64,000 nt of DNA from Thiothrix subterranea. Its GTDB lineage: Bacteria > Pseudomonadota > Gammaproteobacteria > Thiotrichales > Thiotrichaceae. The stretch spans positions 1,912,001 to 1,976,000 of the forward strand of contig NZ_CP133217.1 of assembly GCF_030930995.1 (NCBI RefSeq). Reading direction: 5' to 3'. Under the pieces are notes generated by a model, which saw nothing but the letters and a program-made list of their open reading frames with translations, searched no databases and was not told the DNA's origin. Positions 35,047 through 44,466 of the stretch are shown in pieces (within the stretch, counting starts at the first letter, position 1; the number at the start of each line of letters is the position of its first letter). The translations under genes and the position numbers were made by a program.

Positions 35047-35163
35047 TTCATGACTGAAGTCGAATGGGGCGGCATTTTGCCTAAATCTTGAAATTTCCCC
35101 ACCACATCCGGCTGGTTAATTTCCTGTGCTATCATTGCCCCATACAGCTAGGCAGGAAAACCC

Positions 35164-36855
35164 ATGAAACTCCCCTACGGTGAAAGCAACTTCAAAAAGG
35201 TGATAACTCAAGGCTACACCTACATCGACAAGACGGCTTATATCGCACGTTTGGAAGAAACAGGCAGCCACATTATTCTGCTACGCCCGCGCCGTTTTGG
35301 GAAAAGTTTGTTCCTGTCTGCTTTGTGGCACTATTACGACGTGCATTACCGTGATGAATTTGACACGCTGTTTAGCCAGTTATACATCGGGCAGCACCCC
35401 ACCCCGCTCAAAAGTAGCTACCAAGTGCTGTTCATGGAGTTCAGCGGAATCGGTGTCGAAGGTGGGCGCGGGCAAATTTACCAAGAGTTTGACCGCAAAA
35501 TCGCCCATGCCCTGCAAAAATTCCTCACCCGCTATGGCTACCCTGAGAATACCTTGGCTGGGGTGGAACGCGAACCCTCGCCCCAAACAAAAATGGAGTA
35601 TTTTTTCAGGATCACGGCGGGGCAAAAAATCCTACTGCTGATTGATGAATACGACCACTTTGCCAACACTATTTTGTCGCAAGACCTTAAGCTATTTCAG
35701 GACGTGGTTGGCAGGGGTGGTTTCGTGCGCAGTTTTTACGAAACCATCAAAACCGCCACGCTGACGGGCACGGTAGACCGCTTGTTCATCACGGGTGTGA
35801 CCCCGCTGATGCTTGACAGCATGACTAGCGGTTTTAACATTGGTGAAAACATCTCCCTACATGAAGATTTCAATAGTGCCGTAGGCTTCACCCCAACCGA
35901 AGTAGCCAGCCTGCTACAGCCCCTTACGAAGCTTTGCCAGCTTGATGACGAAGCACTGCTGGCGGATGTGCGGCGTTGGTACAATGGCTACCGTTTCAAT
36001 GCACAAGCGGAAGAAACCGTTTACAACCCCAATATGGTGCTGTATTTCCTGAAAAATTTTCGAGTTAAGGATTGCAGCTATCCCGAACAAATGCTGGATG
36101 AAAATATCGCCTCGGATTATGGCAAAATTATGGGGATGTTCAGCATCGGCAACCGTGACACCAATTTTGCTGTTTTGGACGACATTATCAACATAGGCGA
36201 AGTGACCGCGCCGCAACGACGCAAATTTGAGTTTGAAAAGGGCTTTGATCGTGATGATTTCATCAGCTTGCTGGCCTACATGGGATTTGTGTCATTACAA
36301 CGAAAAACCCTGTCTGGTGATGTGTTCAGCATTCCCAACCACGCCATTCAGGAGTTGTACTTCCACTATTTCAAGGTCGAGTTGGAACGCCGTAACCAAA
36401 TCTGCATTCCCAGCAATACTTTGTTGCAAGCGGTAGAAGCCTTGGCATTGCATGATGACATCCAACCGCTGGCAACGGAAATGCAGCGGGTCATGCAAGT
36501 ACTGTCCAACCGTGATTTCAGCAATATGGACGAAAAGCACGTTAAAACCTTGGCATTGACCTTGTTGTACCAATCTTCGGTGTATTTTATCCAGAGCGAG
36601 CGGGAAATGAACCACAAGTATCCCGACATTCTGTTATTGGAGCGTAGCCCTTATGTGGTCAACTATCAGCACCTGATCGAGTTAAAATATGCCAAACGGG
36701 GTGATGGTGAAAAAGGTTGGGAAGCCAAACGGCAGGAGGGTATCAAACAAGTACAGGGCTATTTACAGTTACCAGAAGTTGCCGCTTTGCCCAAACTCAG
36801 CGCATGGGTGCTACTGGCAAATGGGGAGCGTGTCGATGCCATAAAGGTATCATGA
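35164..36855 (+). CDS. AAA-ATPase-like/PD-(D/E)XK nuclease family protein
   Basis: 563 residues. The N-terminal AAA_9-like domain starts KLPYGESNFKKVITQGYTYI, continues YIDKTAYIARLE, has P-loop-like RPRRFGKSLFLSAL and Walker B-like ILLLIDEYDHFA, and sensor-like RLFITGVTPLML. The C-terminal domain resembles DUF1703/PD-(D/E)XK (RSPYVVNYQHLIELKYAKRG with Glu-x-Lys). The family is expanded in Bacteroidetes and in large sulfur bacteria and is of unknown function. It converges on recG and follows the TIR fusion by 117 bp. Confidence 0.85.
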   Translation: MKLPYGESNFKKVITQGYTYIDKTAYIARLEETGSHIILLRPRRFGKSLFLSALWHYYDVHYRDEFDTLFSQLYIGQHPTPLKSSYQVLFMEFSGIGVEGGRGQIYQEFDRKIAHALQKFLTRYGYPENTLAGVEREPSPQTKMEYFFRITAGQKILLLIDEYDHFANTILSQDLKLFQDVVGRGGFVRSFYETIKTATLTGTVDRLFITGVTPLMLDSMTSGFNIGENISLHEDFNSAVGFTPTEVASLLQPLTKLCQLDDEALLADVRRWYNGYRFNAQAEETVYNPNMVLYFLKNFRVKDCSYPEQMLDENIASDYGKIMGMFSIGNRDTNFAVLDDIINIGEVTAPQRRKFEFEKGFDRDDFISLLAYMGFVSLQRKTLSGDVFSIPNHAIQELYFHYFKVELERRNQICIPSNTLLQAVEALALHDDIQPLATEMQRVMQVLSNRDFSNMDEKHVKTLALTLLYQSSVYFIQSEREMNHKYPDILLLERSPYVVNYQHLIELKYAKRGDGEKGWEAKRQEGIKQVQGYLQLPEVAALPKLSAWVLLANGERVDAIKVS

Positions 36856-36859
36856 AGCA

Positions 36860-39034
36860 TCAACTCTGGAAAAACTGCGTAGCCGTTTCCCCATCCGGCT
36901 GCTGCAACCAACGTTGCGTCAACGCTTCCACCCGCTCTGGGTAATGCGCCACCACCTCTCGCGCGGCTGTTTGCACCGCTGGCAGCAAATGCTGATCGCG
37001 CAGCAAACTCGCAATCCGCAGCCGCACATCCCCCGTCTGGCGCGTTCCCAACACCTCGCCGGGGCCGCGCAATTCCAAATCAATATCCGCAATCATGAAA
37101 CCATCGGTAGTAGTGCGCATCGCATCCAGCCGTTTCCGCGCCGTTTTGCCCAGCGGATGCTGGTAAAGCAGCACGCAACTACTCGCCACACTGCCGCGCC
37201 CAACCCGTCCACGCAACTGATGCAATTGCGACAAACCCATACGCTCGGCATTTTCGATCACCATCAAGGACGCATTCGGCACATCCACCCCCACCTCAAT
37301 CACCGTCGTTGCCACCAAAAGCTGGATTTCCCCCAATTTGAACTGACGCATGATGCTCTCCTTTTCCGAACCGTGCAGCCGCCCATGTACCAGCCCCACC
37401 GCAACGTGTGGCAAACGTTCGTGCAACATCGCCGCAGTGACTTCCGCCGCTTCACATTGCAAGGCTTCCGACTCTTCGATCAGCGTGCAAACCCAATACA
37501 CCTGCCGACCTTCGCGGCACGCGGCGGAAATACGCTCAATCACTTCATCGCGGCGCTCATTATTCAGGGCTACGGTGGTGATCGGCGTGCGCCCTGGCGG
37601 TAATTCATCAATCACCGAATAATCCAGATCGCCGTAAGCGGTCATTGCCAAGGTGCGCGGAATCGGTGTCGCCGTCATCACCAACTGGTGCGGGTAATGG
37701 TCGCCTTGCTTGCCTTTTTCGCGCAAGGCCATGCGCTGATGCACGCCAAAACGGTGCTGTTCGTCGATAATGATCAGCCCCAGTTGCAGGAATTCCACCG
37801 TGCGCTGGAACAAAGCGTGTGTGCCGACCGCGATATGCCCGATGCCCAGCAGCAAATTTTCCACCTTGCGGCGGCGTTGGCGTGGGGTTTGATTGCCGGA
37901 AATGTACACGGTTTCCACCCCCAACGGTTCGAGCCAGCGCACAAGGTTTTGGTAATGCTGTTCCGCCAGCAATTCGGTGGGAGCCATGAGCGCGACTTGG
38001 AAACCATTGGCAATCGCGTGTAACGCTGCGGCAACGGCAACCAGCGTTTTGCCCGAACCGACATCGCCTTGCACCAAGCGATTCATCGGCACTGTTTGTT
38101 GCAAATCGGTGGTAATTTCCGCAATCACGCGATTTTGTGCGTCCGTCGGAGCAAACGGCAAGGTACGCAGCAATTGCTGCCAGTAGTGGTTGGTTTCTGG
38201 CATGGTGTGCGCTTGCACTTGCTTGAGTTCGTGCCGCGCTTGTTGCACACCGAGTTGATGCGCAAGCAATTCCTCGAAAATCAAGCGACGGGAAAATATC
38301 TCAAGATTAAAAGAAACCCCTCCCGGCCTCCCCTTATCAGGGGAGGAGGAAGAAAGCGCGGCATCTCTTACTCCCTCCCTTGATAAGGGGAGGGTTGGGG
38401 AGGGGTTTCCCTGCGGTGTATGCAACATCCGCACACATTGCGCCAACGGCGGAAAACGGTGTTGCTTAACCACGCTTTCCGGCAATAAATCGGGCAATTC
38501 CTCCACATGTTCCAACGCCAAATCAATCAAGCGGCGTAGGCTACGTTGCTGCAAACCTTCAGTCGTGGGGTAAGTCGGCGTCAGTGTGTTCGCAATCGGT
38601 TCGTGTTCATCGGCTTTGAGGTAATGGCATTCGGGGTGTGCCATTTCCAGCTTCATCCCGGATTGGCGCACTTCACCAAAACAGCGCAGCAACACGCCTT
38701 TACGCAAGCTGTATTTCTGGGCGGAGGTGAAGTGGAAAAAGCGTAAGATTAAGGTGCCGCTGCCATCGTTGAGGTAGCACAGCAACATGGTGCGCCCGCG
38801 TTGCACCACTTCGGCGTATTCGATTTCACCTTCAACCAGCACCTCCTGCCCGACTTTGAGGCTGGCGATGGGGTAAATGCGGGTGCGATCCTGATAGCGC
38901 AGCGGCAAATGAAACAGCAAATCTGCCACACGCAAAATGCCTAGCCGTACCAATTTTTCCGCCACCGCATCACCCACCCCACGCAAGGCGGTCACAGGTT
39001 GCTGTAAAAAATCGGGTTCGGCTGCTTCAGTCAT
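36860..39034 (-). CDS. recG: ATP-dependent DNA helicase RecG, with in-frame insertion
   Basis: 724 residues. The wedge/OB domain (LFHLPLRYQDRTRIYPIASL) is followed by helicase motifs: NRLVQGDVGSGKTLVAVAAA, DEQHRFGVHQR, VMTATPIPRTLAMTAYGDLD, ATTVIEVGVDVPNASLMVIE and QLHQLRGRVGRG. RecG remodels stalled forks and Holliday junctions. Between CVRMLHTPQG and SRRLIFEELLAHQL is a low-complexity stretch (NPSPTLPLSREGV ... SSSSPDKGRPGGVS) not expected in RecG, encoded by a palindromic element. The motifs are otherwise complete. Confidence 0.95.
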   Translation of the reverse strand: MTEAAEPDFLQQPVTALRGVGDAVAEKLVRLGILRVADLLFHLPLRYQDRTRIYPIASLKVGQEVLVEGEIEYAEVVQRGRTMLLCYLNDGSGTLILRFFHFTSAQKYSLRKGVLLRCFGEVRQSGMKLEMAHPECHYLKADEHEPIANTLTPTYPTTEGLQQRSLRRLIDLALEHVEELPDLLPESVVKQHRFPPLAQCVRMLHTPQGNPSPTLPLSREGVRDAALSSSSPDKGRPGGVSFNLEIFSRRLIFEELLAHQLGVQQARHELKQVQAHTMPETNHYWQQLLRTLPFAPTDAQNRVIAEITTDLQQTVPMNRLVQGDVGSGKTLVAVAAALHAIANGFQVALMAPTELLAEQHYQNLVRWLEPLGVETVYISGNQTPRQRRRKVENLLLGIGHIAVGTHALFQRTVEFLQLGLIIIDEQHRFGVHQRMALREKGKQGDHYPHQLVMTATPIPRTLAMTAYGDLDYSVIDELPPGRTPITTVALNNERRDEVIERISAACREGRQVYWVCTLIEESEALQCEAAEVTAAMLHERLPHVAVGLVHGRLHGSEKESIMRQFKLGEIQLLVATTVIEVGVDVPNASLMVIENAERMGLSQLHQLRGRVGRGSVASSCVLLYQHPLGKTARKRLDAMRTTTDGFMIADIDLELRGPGEVLGTRQTGDVRLRIASLLRDQHLLPAVQTAAREVVAHYPERVEALTQRWLQQPDGETATQFFQS
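38313..38409. repeat. Palindromic element inserted in frame in recG
   Basis: About 97 bp. GAAACCCCTCCC at 38313-38324 pairs with GGAGGGGTTTC at 38399-38409. Internal hairpin arms use CTCCCCTTATCAGGGGAGG at one side and CTCCCTTGATAAGGGGAGGG at the other. The recG frame stays open and reads Pro/Ser/Gly-rich. Same architecture as 14003-14104 and 22261-22365. Confidence 0.82.
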
Positions 39035-39046
39035 GCCGTGAGTATA

Positions 39047-40792
39047 CTATCGCTTGAAGCGCAATGCCTCAGGGTAGGGGAACACATCTTCGTATTGCCC
39101 GTTATTGATCTTGTCTTTTTTGTCTTGCCAATAACGTGCATCCAACAAATTGCGGTGGTATTTAAGGAAAAACTTACGAATTTTGGGTGTAGACAGCAAA
39201 AATGTGCCGAATTCTTCTGGGAATACATCGTTAGGCTCGACCGAATACCAAGGTTCGGAACGGAATTCGTCTTCAGGAAAACGCGGCGGCGGAATCCGGC
39301 GGAAATTACATTCTGTCATGTAAGTGATTTCATCGTAATCGTAAAACACCACCCGTCCCAATTGCGTGACCCCAAAGTTTTTATAAAGGAAATCGCCAGG
39401 GAAAATATTCGCGCCCGCTAGTTGTTTAATGGCATTGCCGTAGTCGTCTATCACCCGTTCCAGCGTTTCATCATCGGCGGTTTCGATGAAGATATTCAAC
39501 GGAATCATGCGCCGTTCTAAATAAATGTGCCGGAAGATAATATTATCGCCGTCAAAGCTAATGCTGCTGGCACAGGTTTCTTGTAACTCTTGCAACAGTT
39601 CTGGCACGAAACGTTCGATTGGCAGCACCACGTTGGAATATTCCAGCATGTCTGCCATGCGCCCCACGCGGTCATGGCGTTTTACCAACTGGTATTTGTC
39701 TTCGACTTGTTGGCGGGTGAATTCTTTTTGCGGTGCGAATTTGTCTTTGATGATTTTGAATACATAAGGGTAAGAGGGCAGGGTGAATACCATCATGACC
39801 ATGCCGCGTATCCCCGGTGCGACGATCATTTCATCGCTGGAATGCCTCAAATGGTGCAAGAAATCGCGGTAAAACGCGGATTTGCCTTGCTTGTGCAAGC
39901 CAATCGCCGAATACAGTTCTGACGTATCACGGCGCGGTAATAAATGCTGCAAAAACGACACCACGGCGGAAGGCACTTGGTGTTCCATCATGAAATACGC
40001 TTGTGAATAGCTGAAAACCACCGAAAGCTGCTTTTCCCCCAGCAATAGCGCGTCAATGTACAAGCCACCGTTTTCATTATTGAGAATCGGCAGTGCGAAC
40101 GGAATGTCTTCGCGCCCATTGATCATGCGCCCCACCAAATACGCGGCTTTATTGCGGAAAAACGGGTGGCGAATCACCGAGAGTTGGAAATTCAATTGCG
40201 CTTTACGGGCGGATTTGCCTCGGTAGTGTTTGACAATGGCGCGGAAAATATTGCGAACATCGCGCTCCAGATTTTCAAATGGCAATTCAAATCCCGCATT
40301 TTGCAGAATACGCGCTAGGGATTCGCGCAAACCAATTTTGCCGGGGTAATAACACAGGTAGCTGGTTTCTTGTGAATCAATGTATTCGGTCGAAATGGAA
40401 CTGCGCACGAAAATAAATTCGTTGGTGTAATGCTCACGCGGAAATTGGCGGCAGAATACCGAGGTATAAAAGGTTTCGGCTAATTCGGGTTGTTGGTGAT
40501 CCAATAGCAAGCGCATGTAGCAATGTTTTACTTCACGCCACAGCGACAGATTCACGGTTTTGATTTCGTAGAGTTCTTGCACCATTGACACGGTTTCTTT
40601 AACGCGCCAATCGTACAACACAATGCGTTCGCGGGAGGCGAGTTGTACCGCTTTCCAATCGGCTTCTTCAAAACGCTGCCGTGCACCAGCGGTGATTTGC
40701 TGGAAAATATCAAAGTGCCGGTTAAAGCCTTGCAGGATGGTGGTGGCAATGCCGCGTGCAAGAGAATTGATCTGCAAAGCCTGTTCTGCCAT
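39047..40792 (-). CDS. aceK: Isocitrate dehydrogenase kinase/phosphatase
   Basis: 581 residues, full length. N-terminal regulatory half (FNRHFDIFQQITAGARQRFE, VFCRQFPREHYTNEFIFVR). ATP loop APGIRGMVMMVFTLPSYPYV with Lys in FKIIKDKFAPQK, and the catalytic region DYGNAIKQLAGANIFPGDFL then KNFGVTQLGRVVFYDYDEI. AceK switches isocitrate dehydrogenase off and on to open the glyoxylate bypass. It is divergent from icd, so both share the 187-bp regulatory region. Confidence 0.95.
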   Translation of the reverse strand: MAEQALQINSLARGIATTILQGFNRHFDIFQQITAGARQRFEEADWKAVQLASRERIVLYDWRVKETVSMVQELYEIKTVNLSLWREVKHCYMRLLLDHQQPELAETFYTSVFCRQFPREHYTNEFIFVRSSISTEYIDSQETSYLCYYPGKIGLRESLARILQNAGFELPFENLERDVRNIFRAIVKHYRGKSARKAQLNFQLSVIRHPFFRNKAAYLVGRMINGREDIPFALPILNNENGGLYIDALLLGEKQLSVVFSYSQAYFMMEHQVPSAVVSFLQHLLPRRDTSELYSAIGLHKQGKSAFYRDFLHHLRHSSDEMIVAPGIRGMVMMVFTLPSYPYVFKIIKDKFAPQKEFTRQQVEDKYQLVKRHDRVGRMADMLEYSNVVLPIERFVPELLQELQETCASSISFDGDNIIFRHIYLERRMIPLNIFIETADDETLERVIDDYGNAIKQLAGANIFPGDFLYKNFGVTQLGRVVFYDYDEITYMTECNFRRIPPPRFPEDEFRSEPWYSVEPNDVFPEEFGTFLLSTPKIRKFFLKYHRNLLDARYWQDKKDKINNGQYEDVFPYPEALRFKR

Positions 40793-40880
40793 ACCCTACC
40801 CATCCAAAATATCCAAGGAAAGAGGTCAGAATATTACAGGAATATTTATGTGCGCTGCAACAAACGCATTGAAATGACAT

Positions 40881-40956
40881 ATTGTCGACAATTAGTGTTT
40901 TATTATGCGGATTTTGTGGCGATTTCGGCCTGTTTTATATAAAATTGTCTGACAAT
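40881..40956. promoter_or_regulatory. Two ATTGTC/GACAAT palindromes between aceK and icd (candidate operators)
   Basis: ATTGTCGACAAT (40881-40892) is a perfect 12-bp palindrome. ATTGTC-T-GACAAT (40944-40956) repeats the same half-sites with one base between. Their centres are about 63 bp apart, close to six helical turns. The second abuts the predicted icd -10. GntR-type regulators bind sites of this shape; the regulator is not identified. Confidence 0.55.
40914..40943 (+). promoter_or_regulatory. Predicted icd promoter
   Basis: TTGTGG (40914-40919), an 18-bp spacer and TATAAA (40938-40943). AGGAA at 40966-40970 precedes the ATG at 40980. Confidence 0.45.
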
Positions 40957-40979
40957 ACCGCTTCTAGGAATACTTATAC

Positions 40980-43250
40980 ATGAATAATGAAACACCAAAG
41001 GTCATTTACACACTGACGGATGAAGCGCCACTGCTGGCGACTTGTTCTTTGCTACCGATTATCCGCACCTTTGCATCAGGCGCAGGCATTGAAATTACCA
41101 AAAGTGATCTGTCACTGCCTGCACGTACCCTTGTCGAGTTCGCTGACTATCTGACCGCAGCACAACAGGTATCTGACGATCTGGGGATACTGGCGCAACT
41201 GACGCAAGAACCGGATAGCAACATTGTCAAGTTGCCTAATATCAGCGCATCTGTCCCGCAACTGGTCGCGACGGTCAAAGAACTGCAAGCCGCAGGCTAC
41301 CCACTGCCGGATTACCCCGAAGACCCGCAAACCGAAGACGAAAAAACCATTCTGCGCCGTTACTCCAAAGTGCTGGGCAGTGCAGTCAACCCTGTGCTGC
41401 GTGAAGGTAACTCGGATCGGCGCGTACCTGCGGCGGTCAAGCGTTACGCACAAACGTTTCCGCATGAAATGAAGGAATGGAGTCAGGCTTCACGCACCCA
41501 CGTTTCGCACATGCAACACGGCGACTTTTACAGCAGTGAAAAATGCCTGACGCTGGATCGTGCCTGCGATGTCAGCATGGATTTGGTGACGAACAGCGGC
41601 AAAACCATCGTGCTCAAGCCGAAAGTGTCATTGCTGGAAGGCGAAATCATCGACAGCATGTTCATGAGCAAAAAAGCCCTGTGCGAGTTCTACGAAAAGC
41701 AGATTGAGGACGCAAAGGAAACCGGCGTGATGTTCTCGCTGCACGTGAAAGCTACCATGATGAAAGTTTCGCACCCGATTGTATTCGGTCATTGCGTCAA
41801 GATTTTCTATAAAGAGCTATTTGAAAAACACGCTCAGTTGTTCAAGGAATTGGGTGTCAACCCCAACAACGGCATGAGCAGTGTGTATGAAAAAATTGCC
41901 ACGCTGCCGACCTCGTTGCGTGAAGAAATTGAGCGGGATATTCATGCCTGTTACGAACACCGCCCGGAACTGGCGATGGTGGATTCAGCCAAAGGCATTT
42001 CCAACCTGCATTCCCCGAACCATGTCATCGTGGATGCCTCGATGCCTGCGATGATCCGCAATGGCGGCAAAATGTATGGTCCAGCGGGTAAGTTGAAAGA
42101 TACCAAGGCGGTGATGCCGGAAAGCACCTTTGCGCGGATTTATCAGGAAATTATTAATTTCTGTAAAACCCACGGTTCTTTCGACCCGCGCACCTTGGGC
42201 ACTGTGCCGAACGTTGGTCTGATGGCGCAAAAAGCCGAAGAATACGGTTCGCACGACAAGACGTTTGAAATTCCTGAAGATGGCGTGGCGCGTATTGTCG
42301 ACGATCAAGGCAATGTCCTGATTGAGCAAAACGTGGAAGCGGGCGACATCTGGCGTATGTGTCAGACTAAAGACTTGCCGATTCGTGACTGGGTGGGTCT
42401 GGCGGTCAGACGGGCGCGTGAATCCCAATTGCCAGCGGTGTTTTGGCTGGATGAGTATCGTCCGCATGAATATGAACTGATCAAGAAGGTGAAACTGTAC
42501 CTGAAGGATCACGACCTGACGGGCGTTGATATTTCTATTATGTCACCCCTGCGCGGGATGCGTTTCAGTCTGGAACGGATTATTCGTGGCAAGAACACGA
42601 TTTCTGTGACCGGCAATATTTTGCGCGACTACCTGACCGACCTGTTCCCGATTATGGAAGTGGGCACGAGCGCCAAAATGCTGTCGGTTGTCCCGTTGAT
42701 GAAAGGCGGCGGCTTGTATGAAACAGGTGCGGGTGGTACTGCGCCGGTCTTGGTGAAGCAATTGCTGGAAGAGAACCACCTAAGCTGGGATTCCTTGGGT
42801 GAGTTTCTGGCGCTGACGGTTTCGTTTGAACAGGTGGCGAGACAATACGGCAGCAATAAAGCCAAAGTGCTGTCGGTCACGTTGGATGAGGCTATCGGCA
42901 ATGTGTTGTTGAGCGATAAGTCACCAAAGCCGCGCACCGGCGAATTGGATACACGCGGCAATCACTTCTATTTGGCGATGTATTGGGCGCAAGCGCTTGC
43001 CAAGCAAACCGAAGAGCCGGAAATGGCTGAACATTTCGGCAAGCTGGCGCAAGTCCTGACGGAAAATGAAGAAAACATCATTACCGAGATTAGGAATGTT
43101 CAGGGGCAGCCAGTTGATATTGGCGGTCATTTCTTTGCCGATTCCGCAAAGACCAAAGCGGTGATGCGTCCGAGTGCGACCTTCACGAATGCCATTATGG
43201 CGGCACGTATGCCGGGCTTTAGTGCGGCGGAGTTAGACGTTCCTCACTGA
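40980..43250 (+). CDS. icd: Monomeric-type NADP isocitrate dehydrogenase
   Basis: 756 residues, matching the large monomeric IDH (about 740) and not the roughly 415-residue dimeric enzyme. Family segments: [40 protein letters not shown] with the substrate Arg pair, [41 protein letters not shown], and [14 protein letters not shown]. It oxidises isocitrate in the TCA cycle. The 3' end overlaps the convergent flavoprotein gene by 32 bp. Its pairing with aceK is unusual because AceK was characterised on the dimeric form. Confidence 0.95.
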   Translation: MNNETPKVIYTLTDEAPLLATCSLLPIIRTFASGAGIEITKSDLSLPARTLVEFADYLTAAQQVSDDLGILAQLTQEPDSNIVKLPNISASVPQLVATVKELQAAGYPLPDYPEDPQTEDEKTILRRYSKVLGSAVNPVLREGNSDRRVPAAVKRYAQTFPHEMKEWSQASRTHVSHMQHGDFYSSEKCLTLDRACDVSMDLVTNSGKTIVLKPKVSLLEGEIIDSMFMSKKALCEFYEKQIEDAKETGVMFSLHVKATMMKVSHPIVFGHCVKIFYKELFEKHAQLFKELGVNPNNGMSSVYEKIATLPTSLREEIERDIHACYEHRPELAMVDSAKGISNLHSPNHVIVDASMPAMIRNGGKMYGPAGKLKDTKAVMPESTFARIYQEIINFCKTHGSFDPRTLGTVPNVGLMAQKAEEYGSHDKTFEIPEDGVARIVDDQGNVLIEQNVEAGDIWRMCQTKDLPIRDWVGLAVRRARESQLPAVFWLDEYRPHEYELIKKVKLYLKDHDLTGVDISIMSPLRGMRFSLERIIRGKNTISVTGNILRDYLTDLFPIMEVGTSAKMLSVVPLMKGGGLYETGAGGTAPVLVKQLLEENHLSWDSLGEFLALTVSFEQVARQYGSNKAKVLSVTLDEAIGNVLLSDKSPKPRTGELDTRGNHFYLAMYWAQALAKQTEEPEMAEHFGKLAQVLTENEENIITEIRNVQGQPVDIGGHFFADSAKTKAVMRPSATFTNAIMAARMPGFSAAELDVPH

Positions 43251-44466
43251 CCGAAGCTAACCAACGGATGACGCCCTCTCCGACCTCTCGTCCGCTGGCA
43301 AAGCACGCCGTCAGGAGATAACCTCCTGTCGGCGCTTCCCAATCCAGCATTTCCCCCGCGCAAAATACCCCCGGTAATGCCCGCAACATCAAATTCTCAT
43401 CCAAGGCTTCAAACGGTACGCCGCCTGCGGTGCTGATCGCCTCATCAATGGGGGTGGTCGCAGTGACGGTAATCGGGATCGCTTTTAAAGTTGCAGCGAG
43501 CAGTGGAATGTTCTGCCAGTGTGCTTTATCCAGCGTTTCAAACAGCAATGCTGCTTTTACCCCATCCAATTTCCAGTGACTTTTCAGGAAGTTGCCCAGC
43601 GTTTTATTGGCAGGCTTTTTGTGTAAAGCGGCTTCAAGCTGAGCGTGGCTGTGGTTGGGGAGCAAATCCAAGTGGACGGTGGCTAAACCGTGGACATCCA
43701 ACGTGTCACGTAAGCGAGCAGCAAAGGCGTAGATCAAGCTGCCTTCTACCCCGCGTGCCGTCACTATCATTTCACCCATGCGCGTTTCGGTTTGTCCCGC
43801 TAAATCGGTGAAGCGGAGGGCGACGGATTTTAGCGGTGAACCGGCAAAGCGGCTGCTGAGGTGTTCGCTCCATGCACACAGAAAGCCGCAGTTGGCGGGT
43901 TTTAAAGGGGTGATGGGGATGTGACGGGCGGTCAGCAGCTTGACCCATACGCCATCGCTGCCGAGTTTTTTCCAGCTACCACCGCCGAGCGCGAGAATGA
44001 CGGCGGTGTGGGGGGGAGTAACCGTGCCTTGCGGTGTTTCAAATACGAGCTGCCCTTGCGCATCCCACCCCACCCACCGATGACGCGGATGCACCCGCAA
44101 CCCATTCCGTTTCAGCCGTGCCAGCCACGCCCGCAACAGCGGCGCAGCTTTCATTTCCTTGGGAAATACCCGTCCCGACGTACCAACAAACGTTTCCACG
44201 CCCAATTCGGCACACCATGCCCGCAATGCCTCCGCCCCAAAACGTACCAACAGCGGTTGTATTTGCGACTGACGTTCAGCATAGCGGCTGCAAAACGCCT
44301 CAAACGGTTCAGAATGCGTAATGTTCAAACCGCCAATGCCCGCCAGCAAGAACTTGCGCCCCAGCGTCGGCATGGCATCGTACAAATCCACCGCATAACC
44401 GGCGTTGGTAAGCTGTTCGGCAGCCATCAACCCAGCGGGGCCGCCGCCAATAATGATCACACTCAA
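43219..44466 (-). CDS. NAD(P)/FAD-dependent oxidoreductase, HI0933/BaiN family
   Basis: 415 residues. N-terminal FAD motif MSVIIIGGGPAGLMAAEQLT, then GRKFLLAGIGGLNITHSEPF (family signature), and the closing FAD segment FCAGEMLDWEAPTGGYLLTA. It belongs to the TIGR03862-like branch of flavoproteins whose substrate is unknown. It overlaps the ABC permease start by 4 nt, so it may be the third gene of that operon. Confidence 0.88.
   Translation of the reverse strand: MSVIIIGGGPAGLMAAEQLTNAGYAVDLYDAMPTLGRKFLLAGIGGLNITHSEPFEAFCSRYAERQSQIQPLLVRFGAEALRAWCAELGVETFVGTSGRVFPKEMKAAPLLRAWLARLKRNGLRVHPRHRWVGWDAQGQLVFETPQGTVTPPHTAVILALGGGSWKKLGSDGVWVKLLTARHIPITPLKPANCGFLCAWSEHLSSRFAGSPLKSVALRFTDLAGQTETRMGEMIVTARGVEGSLIYAFAARLRDTLDVHGLATVHLDLLPNHSHAQLEAALHKKPANKTLGNFLKSHWKLDGVKAALLFETLDKAHWQNIPLLAATLKAIPITVTATTPIDEAISTAGGVPFEALDENLMLRALPGVFCAGEMLDWEAPTGGYLLTACFASGREVGEGVIRWLASVSEERLTPPH

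Noticed and set aside
43219-43250. Overlap of icd and the flavoprotein gene as a sign of a wrong call
   Set aside because: Both C-termini fit their families and a 32-bp convergent overlap is acceptable.
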